Below are positions 6,805 to 15,287 of a DNA stretch of 64,000 nucleotides, piece by piece. Source of the stretch: Acidobacteriota bacterium (lineage in GTDB: Bacteria; Acidobacteriota; Terriglobia; Acidiferrales; UBA7541); NCBI GenBank assembly GCA_003225315.1, contig QHZD01000018.1:1-64000 (forward strand), read 5' to 3'. Below the pieces are notes generated by a model, which did not search any database, had not been told where the DNA came from, and saw nothing but the letters and a program-made list of their open reading frames with translations. Every line of letters starts with the position of its first letter. The first letter of the stretch is position 1. Both the position numbers and the translations under genes were made by a program.

Positions 6805-8919
6805 GTGGCGAGGGCAAACCGTGCGGCAAAGACAGCCCAGCGCGAGTGCCTGCCTATTGAGGACGATCCAACCGCAGCCGGAAACACGCCGGAAGACGCC
6901 GCCGATGCGCCTGCCAACGAATCGGCGAAACCTTCAATGCGCGAGGTGTTTGGTCCGGGAGGATTCCTCGAAAAGTGCATGGTCGCTGGGTTTGACCGCT
7001 CGACGGTCAGCTCCGACTACGAATACCGCCCAGCGCAATTGGAGATGGCGGAGCTGGTGCACGATGCATTCGAATCGCATCATCACGCCATCGTGGAGGC
7101 CGGGACGGGCACCGGCAAGACGCTGGCGTACCTTCTGCCGGCGATTTGCAGCGGACGGCGCGTGGTAATTTCCACGGCCACGAAATCGCTGCAGGAGCAG
7201 CTCTACCAAAAGGACATTCCCTTTTTACAAAAACATTTTGCGCCGAACCTGAAAGTCGCGGTGATGAAGGGGCGCGCGAATTTCCTGTGCATTTCAAAGT
7301 TGAATCAGATGGCCGACCAGGGACTGCTGAAGGGAATGGATGAACTGGACGCCTTCCGCCAGATCAAGGACTGGTCGAAATTGACGGAGACCGGAGACCG
7401 CGCGGAACTCACCTTTTTGCCGGATGATTCCGAACTTTGGGGGAAGCTGGACGCGCGAAGGGACACCTGCACGGGCAAGAACTGCCCGTCGTTCAATCCC
7501 TGTTTTGTGACCGGCATGCACCAGCGCGCGCAGGAAGCCGACCTGATCATCGTCAATCACCATTTGTTCTTTGCGGACCTGGCGCTGAAGCAGGACGATT
7601 TCGGCAGCATCCTGCCGGAATATTCGGCGGTGGTTTTCGATGAAGCCCACGAGATGGAAGACGTGGCCAGCGATTATTTTGGGCGGCAAATTTCGAATTT
7701 CCGGTTCGAAGAGCTGGCGCGCGATGCGGATCAAACGCTGCGCTTATTGCATCTTGGCACGCCATCCTTATTGCGAAAGACGCAGCGAATCCGGGAACGC
7801 AGCCGCGGCTTTTTTGAATTGTTTCCACCGCGCGACGGGCGATTCTCGTTCCTGCGGAACGAGCGCGAAGCATTTCTGGAACAGAACCGCGAGGCTTACG
7901 ATTCACTGGCGACTGCGTTGAAAAGCATGGAAGCGGAATTTGCGGCGCTCACGGCAAAGCCGGAGGAGCTGACACGCATCGCGCGACGGAGCTTCGAGCT
8001 GCGTCAAGAGCTATCGTTCCTACTCGAATCGAACGAACGGAATTTCGTGTATTGGTACGAGCGGAGGAATAAGGGGGTATTCCTGACGGCCACGCCAATC
8101 GACGTTAGCCAGATTTTGCGCGAGCGCCTATTCGAGCAATTTGACACCGTCATCCTGACTTCCGCAACGCTCACGGTTGGAGGACGCTTCGATTACATCC
8201 GCCAGCGCCTGGGAATCGATCACGCCAAGGATCGCACTCTTCCGCCGGAGTTCGATTATCCCAAGCAAGCGCTGCTCTACCTGCCGCGAAAGATGCCGGA
8301 CGTGCGCGACGCAGGGTTCCCTGCTAAGGCCGCGGACGAGATTGTGCAGTTGCTGGAGCTGACCCACGGGCGGGCATTTTGCCTGTTCACCAGCTATTCG
8401 CAGATGAATGATTTGTTCGAACGGGTGCGCTCGCGCGTGTCCTTTCCGGTGCTGTTGCAGGGCACCGCGCCGCGCTCCGTGCTTTTGGAACGATTCAAGA
8501 ACACGGAAGCGGCGGTGCTGTTCGCGACGGCAAGCTTCTGGCAGGGAGTGGATGTGCCGGGCGAACAGCTATCGTGCGTCATCGTTGACCGGCTGCCTTT
8601 TGCGGTGCCGAGCGACCCCATTGTGGCGGCGCGAGTGCGCGCTATTCAGGAAGATGGGCGCAACCCGTTTGCAGAATTCCAGGTGCCGCAGGCAGTGCTG
8701 TCGTTGAAGCAAGGATTTGGGCGCTTGATCCGGGCGAAGACAGACCGCGGCGTGCTTGCGCTGCTGGACACCCGACTTCAGCGCATGCCCTATGGTAAAA
8801 TTTTCTTAGAGTCGCTGCCGCGATACGGCATTACGCACGAACTGGCCGATGTTGCCTGCTTTCTCGGTTCGAACGGCGCCTCCGGGCGGCTAGGTGCCAA
8901 ATCGGCAAGTCCTTCCTGA
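6805..8919 (+). CDS. dinG: ATP-dependent DNA helicase, DinG/XPD type
   Basis: A superfamily-2 helicase of about 704 residues with an iron-sulphur cluster domain. Walker A is EAGTGTGKTLAY; the cluster cysteines are in GRANFLC, DTCTGKNC and NPCF; the DEAH box is VVFDEAHEMED; the C-terminal helicase half includes FASFWQGVDVPGEQ-like residues (ATASFWQGVDVPGE) and the QGFGRLIR motif. DinG-type enzymes unwind DNA with 5'-3' polarity and help resolve R-loops and replication conflicts. The reading frame opens at 6676 (GTG), but GTG at 6805 has AGGGGA 7 bases before it and is preferred; ATG at 6937, next to the conserved REVFGPGG, is an alternative. Upstream 6502-6804 holds no recognised gene. Confidence 0.88.
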   Translation: MARANRAAKTAQRECLPIEDDPTAAGNTPEDAADAPANESAKPSMREVFGPGGFLEKCMVAGFDRSTVSSDYEYRPAQLEMAELVHDAFESHHHAIVEAGTGTGKTLAYLLPAICSGRRVVISTATKSLQEQLYQKDIPFLQKHFAPNLKVAVMKGRANFLCISKLNQMADQGLLKGMDELDAFRQIKDWSKLTETGDRAELTFLPDDSELWGKLDARRDTCTGKNCPSFNPCFVTGMHQRAQEADLIIVNHHLFFADLALKQDDFGSILPEYSAVVFDEAHEMEDVASDYFGRQISNFRFEELARDADQTLRLLHLGTPSLLRKTQRIRERSRGFFELFPPRDGRFSFLRNEREAFLEQNREAYDSLATALKSMEAEFAALTAKPEELTRIARRSFELRQELSFLLESNERNFVYWYERRNKGVFLTATPIDVSQILRERLFEQFDTVILTSATLTVGGRFDYIRQRLGIDHAKDRTLPPEFDYPKQALLYLPRKMPDVRDAGFPAKAADEIVQLLELTHGRAFCLFTSYSQMNDLFERVRSRVSFPVLLQGTAPRSVLLERFKNTEAAVLFATASFWQGVDVPGEQLSCVIVDRLPFAVPSDPIVAARVRAIQEDGRNPFAEFQVPQAVLSLKQGFGRLIRAKTDRGVLALLDTRLQRMPYGKIFLESLPRYGITHELADVACFLGSNGASGRLGAKSASPS

Positions 8920-8974
8920 TGGGCCACGATTCAGGGAGATCCGCGGCAATGGTGTAGCGCAGTTCTGGAGAGAC

Positions 8975-9355
8975 ATGTTTCAAGTTAGCGTAGAAGAGAC
9001 TTTTTCGGCGGGGCATGCCCTGCGCGGTTACCGGGGGAAGTGCGAGAACGTGCACGGCCACAATTATCGCGTGCGCGTGACGCTGGAAGGCCCGAAACTT
9101 GATTCCACCGGACTTCTGGTTGACTTCACGCAGCTCAAGGCGGTGATCCGCGAGATCATGGGCCAGCTCGACCACCAGTTCATGAACGATCTCGAGCCTT
9201 TCAAGACCGTAAACCCATCGGCGGAAAACGTGGCGAAATATTTTTACGATGAGGTCACGCGGCAATTGAAAGATCTGCCGCCGGGGGCGCGCGTTACAGA
9301 CGTGATTTTGTGGGAGACGGATACCAGCCGGGCACAATACCGGCCCGGAGCCTAG
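8975..9355 (+). CDS. queD: 6-carboxytetrahydropterin synthase
   Basis: A 126-residue protein predicted to convert 7,8-dihydroneopterin triphosphate to 6-carboxytetrahydropterin, an early step to preQ0 and queuosine. Zinc ligands H14 (FSAGH), H27 and H29 (HGHNY) and the catalytic C23 (GKCENVHGH) are all present; DHQFMND and E-rich C-terminal residues also fit. The ATG at 8975 gives the usual QueD length and has GGAG shortly before it; longer in-frame versions start in dinG. It is the first of a queD-queE-queC cluster. Confidence 0.93.
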   Translation: MFQVSVEETFSAGHALRGYRGKCENVHGHNYRVRVTLEGPKLDSTGLLVDFTQLKAVIREIMGQLDHQFMNDLEPFKTVNPSAENVAKYFYDEVTRQLKDLPPGARVTDVILWETDTSRAQYRPGA

Positions 9356-9378
9356 TTGATCGGGAAGTTGGTGAGCCG

Positions 9379-9567
9379 GTGAATCGAGCGTTTTTCATTA
9401 TCCTGACTCCGGCCCTGCTCGTGGCTGCGGGCTACATTATTGTGTTTCGCTATATTGGATTAGCGGCAGGGTACGCGCGGCTGATTGTTGCGTCGATTCT
9501 TTTCTTCGGCATGATTTACTGGTTGTCGCAGCGGAGCGGACGCGAGACGAATTCCAAGCGGGTATAG
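9379..9567 (+). CDS. Small two-helix membrane protein
   Basis: A 62-residue product from GTG at 9379 with two hydrophobic segments (about 4-22, FFIILTPALLVAAGYIIVF, and 28-48, ARLIVASILFFGMIYWL) and a polar, basic tail. No family is recognised. It sits between queD and queE in the same direction with 23 bases after queD. The clean two-helix pattern supports a real gene, but the start codon and ribosome binding site are not strong. Confidence 0.55.
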   Translation: MNRAFFIILTPALLVAAGYIIVFRYIGLAAGYARLIVASILFFGMIYWLSQRSGRETNSKRV

Positions 9568-9630
9568 ATCGCGAAAGCCTCGTAAAGCTGCGACAAAAGA
9601 GCAACAGCCGAGCCTGCGGAACTCCAAAGC

Positions 9631-10326
9631 ATGGTCATCACGGAAATTTTCAAGTCGATTCAGGGCGAAGGCACACGCGCTGGCCTGCCATGCATTTTCG
9701 TGCGCCTGACGGGCTGCAATCTGCGCTGTACGTGGTGCGACACAGCGTACGCTTTTCATGGCGGCAAGAAGATGAGCGTCGAGGAGGTTTTGGCGCGTGT
9801 CGATGAGCTGGCGGGGCGGTGCGAGGGGATACCCGACGCGCAAGCCTCTGTTCCTTTGGTCGAATTGACCGGCGGGGAACCGCTGTTGCAGGAGGAGATT
9901 TATCCTCTCGCCAAAAAGCTGCTCGTGGGAAAGTATTCCGTCATGATCGAGACCAGCGGGGAACGTTTCATAGGGCGGCTGCCGCGGGAAGTCGTCAAGA
10001 TTATCGACGTAAAGTGCCCCGATTCCGGCGAGCCGGATACGTTCGACATGCGCAATCTCGAGGAGCTGTCCGAGAATGATGAAGTGAAGTTCGTACTTTC
10101 CACGCGGCGCGACTATGAATTTGCGCGCGCTTTTACCTTGCGGCACGGCCTGGCACAACGCGTGAAACAGGTTTTGTTTTCGCCAGTGTTCGAAGATCCG
10201 CAAGGGAAGTGGCCGGGGCTCGAGCCGCGCATGCTCGTGGAATGGATTTTGGCGGATGGTCTGCCGGTGCGCTTAGGGCTGCAACTTCACAAATTTATTT
10301 GGGATCCGGCGACCACGGGCGTTTGA
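9631..10326 (+). CDS. queE: 7-carboxy-7-deazaguanine synthase
   Basis: A 231-residue radical SAM enzyme predicted to turn 6-carboxytetrahydropterin into 7-carboxy-7-deazaguanine. The substrate-binding N-terminus EIFKSIQGEGTRAGLPCIFV is typical, and the [4Fe-4S] motif CxxxCxxC is C29, C33 and C36 (GCNLRCTWCDTAYAF). The later LTGGEPLLQ and SGE/KCPDSGE segments match SAM- and substrate-binding parts of the family. It takes the product of QueD and feeds QueC, both encoded next to it. Confidence 0.94.
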   Translation: MVITEIFKSIQGEGTRAGLPCIFVRLTGCNLRCTWCDTAYAFHGGKKMSVEEVLARVDELAGRCEGIPDAQASVPLVELTGGEPLLQEEIYPLAKKLLVGKYSVMIETSGERFIGRLPREVVKIIDVKCPDSGEPDTFDMRNLEELSENDEVKFVLSTRRDYEFARAFTLRHGLAQRVKQVLFSPVFEDPQGKWPGLEPRMLVEWILADGLPVRLGLQLHKFIWDPATTGV

Positions 10327-10369
10327 GGTAAAGGAAGAAAAAGGAAAAGACTCGGCGGGAGTTGATACG

Positions 10370-11095
10370 GTGGTGAAAGGCGTGGAGCAGAGGAAAGCAG
10401 TAGTGCTCTTGAGCGGAGGAATGGACTCCTGCGTGAGCGCGGCAATGGCGCGCGAACGCCACGGTGCATCTAACATCGCCTTGCTCCACGCCAGTTATGG
10501 CCAGCGCACGGAGCAACGCGAACGGCGCGCGTTCGACGAAATTGCGGATTTCTACGGCGTGGGCGATCGGCTTGTCGCGCACCTCGAACACTTTCGCGCG
10601 ATTGGCGGTTCTGCGCTCACGGACAAGAGCATTTCTGTACCTGAGAATGAGTTGAGCGCGCCCGGCCCGGGCGGCAACGCGATTCCTGTAACCTACGTCC
10701 CTTTCCGGAATGCGCATTTTCTTTCGGTGGCGGTGAGCTGGGCGGAGGCGATTGGCGCAGGAGCGATTTATATAGGAGCGGTGGCGGAAGACAGCTCCGG
10801 CTATCCGGACTGTCGCCCGCAGTATTACCGTACGTTCCAGGAGCTGATCCGCGTGGGCACGCGGCCGGAAACGCAGATCGAAATCGTTACGCCGGTCATC
10901 ACGTTGAAGAAAAGCGAGATTATCCGGCGAGGCATCGAACTGGGTGCCCCGTTGCATCTCACTTGGTCGTGCTACCAGAACGAAGATACCGCCTGCGGCG
11001 CTTGCGATAGTTGCCTGCTCCGGTTGCGCGCCTTTTCCGAAGCCGGCACGGCCGATCCCATCCCTTACCGAAGAACCGTTACCGCCGGGCGCTGA
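10370..11095 (+). CDS. queC: 7-cyano-7-deazaguanine synthase
   Basis: A 241-residue ATP-dependent enzyme predicted to convert 7-carboxy-7-deazaguanine to preQ0. The PP-loop is VVLLSGGMDSCVSAAMA near the N-terminus and the C-terminal zinc-site cysteines lie in TWSCYQNEDTACGACDSCLLR. The start is GTG at 10370, after GGGAG; a second GTG follows at once. It closes the queD-queE-queC set. preQ0 reductase (queF) and tRNA insertion genes are not in the window, so the pathway branch cannot be decided here. Confidence 0.94.
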   Translation: MVKGVEQRKAVVLLSGGMDSCVSAAMARERHGASNIALLHASYGQRTEQRERRAFDEIADFYGVGDRLVAHLEHFRAIGGSALTDKSISVPENELSAPGPGGNAIPVTYVPFRNAHFLSVAVSWAEAIGAGAIYIGAVAEDSSGYPDCRPQYYRTFQELIRVGTRPETQIEIVTPVITLKKSEIIRRGIELGAPLHLTWSCYQNEDTACGACDSCLLRLRAFSEAGTADPIPYRRTVTAGR

Positions 11096-11187
11096 GCTTG
11101 GAATCGGCCCGCTTGAGAGAGATAATGGGGCGCACTTGGCCCAGATACTCCGGGCAGGGCTCCCCGCGTGAAAAAGGAGAATGCAGC

Positions 11188-12339
11188 ATGAAGAGTTTTC
11201 TTAAGTCGTGGGCGCTTGCCGCCATCCTGATGGTCGCGCTGGCAAGCGTGTTGGCACCGCGCGCTGCGGCCCAGACTGGGTCGATTGCCGGCACAATCCT
11301 GGACGTGAATGGGAATCCTTGGCCGGAGGTTGTCATTCGCAGCGTAAGCGACCAGGGCGCTAAACAGGAAACCAAGACGGATAGCGCAGGCAAATATAAT
11401 TTGCCGAACTTGCGCGCGGGCATTTACACCGTCTTTGTTGTATTTCCTCCGCCGAATGACAAACAAGCGCCCTACGAGGTCAAGTGCAGAGTGCAAAGCG
11501 GTGAGGAAGCCAAGGTCGATCTCAACTTCAAGGACATCGTCGCCAAACAGGGGAGCGCTGCCCAGGAACAGGTAAAAAAAGCTGAGGAGGCCAAGGCTAA
11601 GCTCGAAGGACTCAAAGCGCACTTCAACGCGGGCAACGCCCTCATCGATCAGGAGAAACAGGTAAAGGCCGATCTGCAGAAGGCGCCCGCGGACCAGCGC
11701 GATGCGCTGAAGCAGAAGTTGGCGGAGCTTTCCGATCAGGCCGTCAAGGAATTCCAGGAAGCGTCGAAGAGCCTTGTGGAGAAGGATCCCAATGCGCACC
11801 TGGTGTGGTTCAAACTAGGAGAAGCCTACGATACTGCAGGTCGCAATGACGATGCTGTCCAGGCATACCAGCAGGCCATCAGCGCCAAGCCCGACGTGCC
11901 AGGGTATTACAACAACTTGGGCAATGTGCTGGCGCGCGCCGGGAAGATCGAGGAAGCCAAGGCTGCATATACAAAGAGCGCGGAGCTTGACCCGCCGAAT
12001 GCCGCAACCGCGTGGCGCAACTTTGGCATCAGCCTGTACAACGCGAATCGGCTTGGCGACGCCGTCGAACCCTTGCAAAAATCCGCGGACCTCGAACCCA
12101 AGAATCCGCAAACCTGGTATCTGCTGGGAGCTTCACTGGTCTATAAGATGACAACCAAGAAGGTGGGCGATAAGGAAGTCGTGCAGTTCGCGCCGGGAAC
12201 GATCGAAGCCTACCAAAAGGCGGTCGAGCTAGACCCCAATGGTACTTGGGGCCAGCAGGCCAAGCAGGGGCTGGAACAGCTTCAGTTGATGGCTCCTGGC
12301 ATCGACACCAAAATCAACGTGAAGAAAAAGAAGTCTTAA
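11188..12339 (+). CDS. Secreted TPR protein with carboxypeptidase-regulatory-like domain
   Basis: A 383-residue exported protein. Residues 1-29 are a signal peptide ending AAAQ. Residues about 30-110 form a carboxypeptidase-regulatory-like beta-sandwich (GSIAGTILDVNGNPWPEV, DSAGKYNLPNLRAGIYTV), common in acidobacterial exported proteins. A charged coiled region (EQVKKAEEAKAKLEGLK) leads into TPR repeats at about 195-370 (WFKLGEAYDTAGRNDDAVQAYQ, YYNNLGNVLARAGKIEEA). The tail is Lys-rich. It probably binds proteins in the periplasm or at the surface; no enzyme motif is seen. AAAGGAGA precedes the ATG at 11188, and a terminator follows the stop. Confidence 0.82.
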   Translation: MKSFLKSWALAAILMVALASVLAPRAAAQTGSIAGTILDVNGNPWPEVVIRSVSDQGAKQETKTDSAGKYNLPNLRAGIYTVFVVFPPPNDKQAPYEVKCRVQSGEEAKVDLNFKDIVAKQGSAAQEQVKKAEEAKAKLEGLKAHFNAGNALIDQEKQVKADLQKAPADQRDALKQKLAELSDQAVKEFQEASKSLVEKDPNAHLVWFKLGEAYDTAGRNDDAVQAYQQAISAKPDVPGYYNNLGNVLARAGKIEEAKAAYTKSAELDPPNAATAWRNFGISLYNANRLGDAVEPLQKSADLEPKNPQTWYLLGASLVYKMTTKKVGDKEVVQFAPGTIEAYQKAVELDPNGTWGQQAKQGLEQLQLMAPGIDTKINVKKKKS

Positions 12340-12358
12340 AATCGAGTAAGCTCTTTCG

Positions 12359-12392
12359 GGCCGGTTCGGCGACACAGATCCGGCCTTTTTTC
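12359..12392 (+). terminator. Rho-independent terminator after the TPR gene
   Basis: GGCCGG (12359-12364) pairs with CCGGCC (12380-12385) and is followed at once by TTTTTTCTT, 20 bases after the TPR stop. The 15-base loop is long but the U tract is clear. Confidence 0.75.
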
Positions 12393-12438
12393 TTGGATGT
12401 GGGTTAGGCAACAGCCGAAATTCTCGGTAGAATGCCTA

Positions 12439-12460
12439 TAACGGGCCAATTCTCCCGTTA
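12439..12460. promoter_or_regulatory. Inverted repeat before the PqqD-like gene
   Basis: TAACGGG (12439-12445) and CCCGTTA (12454-12460) are perfect 7-base arms with 8 bases between, ending 13 bases before the preferred start of the PqqD-like gene. It could be an operator or an RNA hairpin affecting translation. If the gene starts at the ATG at 12432 the repeat is inside the coding sequence. Confidence 0.4.
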
Positions 12461-12473
12461 CGGTGTAAACAAA

Positions 12474-12812
12474 ATGGAAAATCAAGGGCTTCCTGGAACC
12501 GCGCCGATGGTTTCTTTTACCAACCGGACCGTAACGCCGGCCCATGTATTGGTCCGCATTCTCGATCGGGAATCCGTCCTGCTGAATCTCGAGACGGAAC
12601 AATACTTCGGATTGGACGAGACCGGCACGCGCATGTGGCAGCTTGTGACGGCCTCGCCGAACATCGAGGCAGCCTGCCAGGAGCTGATCGCGGAATTCGA
12701 TGTCGAGCCTGAATTGCTCCGCTCCCACCTGATGGAGCTTCTGACGCGGCTCGTGGAGAGCGGGTTGCTCCAGGTAACCCCTGCTGATGTGGGAACGGCT
12801 TCGGCGATTTAG
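12474..12812 (+). CDS. PqqD-family peptide-recognition protein
   Basis: About 112 residues of the PqqD fold, the RiPP recognition element that binds leader peptides of ribosomally made peptides. Features are VTPAHVLVRILDRESVLLNLETEQYFGLDETGTRMWQLV, a typical PqqD core, and an acidic C-terminal helical half. It overlaps the start of the next gene, a lasso-peptide B2-like protease, giving the split B1/B2 arrangement of lasso peptide maturation. ATG at 12432 in the same frame would add 14 residues; neither start has a strong ribosome binding site. Confidence 0.75.
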   Translation: MENQGLPGTAPMVSFTNRTVTPAHVLVRILDRESVLLNLETEQYFGLDETGTRMWQLVTASPNIEAACQELIAEFDVEPELLRSHLMELLTRLVESGLLQVTPADVGTASAI

Positions 12813-13251
12813 CGCGCTAGAGCGCCCGGCGCGGAGTCTTTTTCTGCGCGCGACCGTCCTGCTGCCCCTGGTCGCCGTGAGTCTGCGATGGCGTGGCTTC
12901 CGAGCCACGCAAGCGACTCTGCAGCGCTCCCTCTTAAACGACAACCAGGAACGTGAAGCCGCTCTTGTAACCAAATCTGCGGCGATGATCGCGCACATGG
13001 TCAACGCCGCGGACCGACACGGGCTGGTTCACCCTTCGTGTTTGGCAAAATCGTTGACCCTCTGGTGGCTGCTCGCGCGACAGGGGATTTCTTCGCATCT
13101 GCGCATCGGCATTCGTAAGAAAGAAGAAAAGTTTGAAGCGCATGCCTGGGTGGAACGCGATGGAATTGCGCTGAACGAACCGGACGAACATCACTATCAC
13201 TACGCGGCTTTCGATGCAGCGTTTTCTTCGCCGCCGCCCGAAGAACGATGA
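12787..13251 (+). CDS. McjB-like (lasso peptide B2) transglutaminase-fold protein
   Basis: A 154-residue protein resembling the C-terminal protease domain of McjB/B2 proteins that remove leader peptides in lasso peptide biosynthesis. C85 in HPSCLAKSLTLWWLLARQG and H119 in EAHAWVERDG match the Cys and His of the catalytic triad; D125 or a nearby acid would be the third. The start overlaps the PqqD-like gene by 26 bases, so they are co-expressed. No lactam synthetase (asparagine synthetase-like C protein), precursor or transporter is next to them, so the pair may serve another peptide-processing role. Confidence 0.75.
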   Translation: MWERLRRFSALERPARSLFLRATVLLPLVAVSLRWRGFRATQATLQRSLLNDNQEREAALVTKSAAMIAHMVNAADRHGLVHPSCLAKSLTLWWLLARQGISSHLRIGIRKKEEKFEAHAWVERDGIALNEPDEHHYHYAAFDAAFSSPPPEER

Positions 13252-13273
13252 CTGCGTATTTGCGAGAGGGGGA

Positions 13274-13304
13274 ATAAAAAAGGCCCTCGGTGGCACCGAG
13301 GGCC
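13274..13304 (-). terminator. Rho-independent terminator of the PDZ/DUF4097 operon
   Basis: A perfect 10-base stem (13282-13291 with 13295-13304) around GGC, read on the minus strand, is followed by a TTTTTTATT tract. It lies 19 bases after the stop of the minus-strand PDZ gene and so ends the five-gene sigma operon. On the plus strand no T tract follows. Confidence 0.88.
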
Positions 13305-13322
13305 TGACCTCGACTGTGTCAG

Positions 13323-14393
13323 CTAAATGCTGGTGCGGCGAGAGAAGACGTGCTTGGTGCGCGTGGCGGCAGGAGCAGGCAACTCGACGTTGAGTGAGAC
13401 CTCGCTCTTGTTGCGCAGAACGCCCAGCTTCACCGTCCGGTCCTTTTCATCGCGCTTTGCCGAAAGTTTCTCGCGAAGCTCCCCGACGGTCCGAATGCGT
13501 TCGCCATTGATTGAGGTAATGACGTCGCCCGCTTTCACGCCCGCCTTTTCCGCAGGCGAACCGGAGTTGACTTCCCGAACGAGGATTCCCTCGCCATCAG
13601 GAGCGCCGAAAAACGCCCCTAGCTGTCCGTTAAGATCTTCGGCGTCAATGCCGAGCCGCGGCTGGCCGCCGAATACCATGTTGCCACTCCACTCCATCGG
13701 CGGGATTTCCGGCATCTCCGGCATCCGGAATGCAAATGCTCCCGGCATTGGCGCTACTCTCGTCATGACGTGACGATGCTCTTCGGACTTGGCAAGAGTC
13801 GCGCTGACGGTTTGCGTGCGCCCGTCGCGCCACACCGTGAGCTGAATGGAGCGGCCCGCGGGAATCTCATGGATCATGCGGCGGAATTGCGCCGCGCCTT
13901 CGACGCGCTGCCCGTTGATTTCCGTCACTACGTCATTCTCCTTCAAGCCGGCTTTGGCCGCCGGGCTGTCAGGAACAATCTTTCCCAGTACCACGCCGCG
14001 TTCGGCGGACAGCTTCAGTGCCTTGGCTTTGTCCGCGGTCACTTCATGTGTTTCCACGCCGAGCCAGCTCGAACCATCGTCACCGATGACGATATTCAAG
14101 TCATCGGTTGCAATTCTCGGCTGGACTTCAATTTGCGCGGGTTCCTGATCCTCCAGCGCAACATCTCCGACGGCTTCCTCAAGCGCGTCTGCATCAGCAA
14201 GTACCGCCTGTTGATCCTGCTGGCGCTCCATTTGCGCCTGTAATTTTGCTTCTAGTTCATCGATTCTCTGTTGCAAGCGGGCAATTGTGGAAGCGTCGGG
14301 CTTTTGCGGTCCTGCGGAACTAACCGGCAGCGCGATTAGCGCGAGCCCCAGGGCCGCAGTTCCGGCCATCGTAAGAAAAGTTTGTTTGTTCAT
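13323..14393 (-). CDS. Periplasmic double-PDZ protein
   Basis: A 356-residue exported protein with a signal peptide (1-27), a coiled-coil stretch (about 35-65, IARLQQRIDELEAKLQAQMER) and two PDZ domains, about 108-190 (WLGVETHEV, VVLGKIVPDSPAAKAGL, DVVTEINGQRV) and 245-335 (RLGIDAEDL, ILVREVNSGSPAEKAGV, DVITSINGERI). It has no trypsin-like protease domain, unlike HtrA/DegP, so it probably acts as an adaptor or sensor for unfolded envelope proteins. It is the last gene of the sigma operon. The ATG at 14393 has an AGGAGG upstream; a longer frame opens at 14429. Confidence 0.82.
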   Translation of the reverse strand: MNKQTFLTMAGTAALGLALIALPVSSAGPQKPDASTIARLQQRIDELEAKLQAQMERQQDQQAVLADADALEEAVGDVALEDQEPAQIEVQPRIATDDLNIVIGDDGSSWLGVETHEVTADKAKALKLSAERGVVLGKIVPDSPAAKAGLKENDVVTEINGQRVEGAAQFRRMIHEIPAGRSIQLTVWRDGRTQTVSATLAKSEEHRHVMTRVAPMPGAFAFRMPEMPEIPPMEWSGNMVFGGQPRLGIDAEDLNGQLGAFFGAPDGEGILVREVNSGSPAEKAGVKAGDVITSINGERIRTVGELREKLSAKRDEKDRTVKLGVLRNKSEVSLNVELPAPAATRTKHVFSRRTSI

Positions 14394-14440
14394 TACCGTC
14401 CCATCCTCCTCAGCGATTAGACGCAGCAAACGGAAAAGTG

Positions 14441-15205
14441 TCAGACGGTCGACCGCAGAACGATCACGCGAATCCCGCCATTCACGGTGCGCAAATGAAT
14501 CGGCGCCCCGCCGCGGCCCAGCTTGCCGTGCATCTCCCGGGGACGCTGGGTGCTCTCCATCGTGATGGGGAGCTCGGAAGAGAAGTTTCCATTTAGGCAG
14601 CGAGCTTCGACGTCCGCCTGCATGTCGGAAGGGACAGCGAGGACGAGGGAGCCATTGGTAGTTTCCCCCGTCGCGCCGGTCTTATCGGTAAGACGCGCCA
14701 GTTCCAGCCGCACGTTGCCGTTGATGGTGTGCGCGTGGATGCTCCCGCCGGCTTCAAAGACTTCGATATTGCCGTTTACGGTGTGCAGATCTTCTACCGA
14801 GTCTACGCCAGCGATGCGTAGTGTGCCGTTCACGGTGCCGATATGCTCCACGCGCGCCCCGTGCGGAACGTGGATGGTGTAGTCGACCGCCACTTCCACG
14901 CCTTCGTTTTGCGGGTAGCGCGTGGTGATAGAGACCGCGTCCGGCTTGGCGTCGACCTCGATAGAGACGCGCTCAAGATCGGATTCCTTGTGCTTCGCGG
15001 TCTTTACCGCGTGGACTTCGACCTCGTTGCGGTCCCAGCCCTGCACGTCCACGGTTCCGTTGACGTTTTGCAACTCCAGGGAACCGCCGGCTTGCAAAGC
15101 ATAGGATTGATTGAACTCCTTGCTGATGGCGAAGCTGGGAACGGCCCAAACAACGGCTGCGAGCAATGTAGATAAAGCAATGGCGCGAAGAGCTGGACGA
15201 AGCAT
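14441..15205 (-). CDS. Exported DUF4097 beta-helix protein
   Basis: A 254-residue exported protein with a signal peptide (1-26, ending SFA) and a DUF4097-type right-handed beta-helix of short repeats: GGSLELQNVNGTVDVQGWD, HIGTVNGTLRIAGVDSVEDL, HTVNGNIEVFEAGGSI, HTINGNVRLELARL, RTVNGGIRVIVL. The recurring V/I-NG-x-I/V turns define each coil. No enzyme motif is seen; such proteins often accompany ECF sigma or PspC-like envelope stress systems. It lies between the DUF4097/TonB gene and the PDZ gene. Confidence 0.8.
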   Translation of the reverse strand: MLRPALRAIALSTLLAAVVWAVPSFAISKEFNQSYALQAGGSLELQNVNGTVDVQGWDRNEVEVHAVKTAKHKESDLERVSIEVDAKPDAVSITTRYPQNEGVEVAVDYTIHVPHGARVEHIGTVNGTLRIAGVDSVEDLHTVNGNIEVFEAGGSIHAHTINGNVRLELARLTDKTGATGETTNGSLVLAVPSDMQADVEARCLNGNFSSELPITMESTQRPREMHGKLGRGGAPIHLRTVNGGIRVIVLRSTV

Positions 15206-15287
15206 AACGTTCTACCCCCTTCGAGTACTTGCTACAAATCGGAACTGAGGACCCCAACGAATCTAGCGCGCACCGAGCCGGCTGCGC

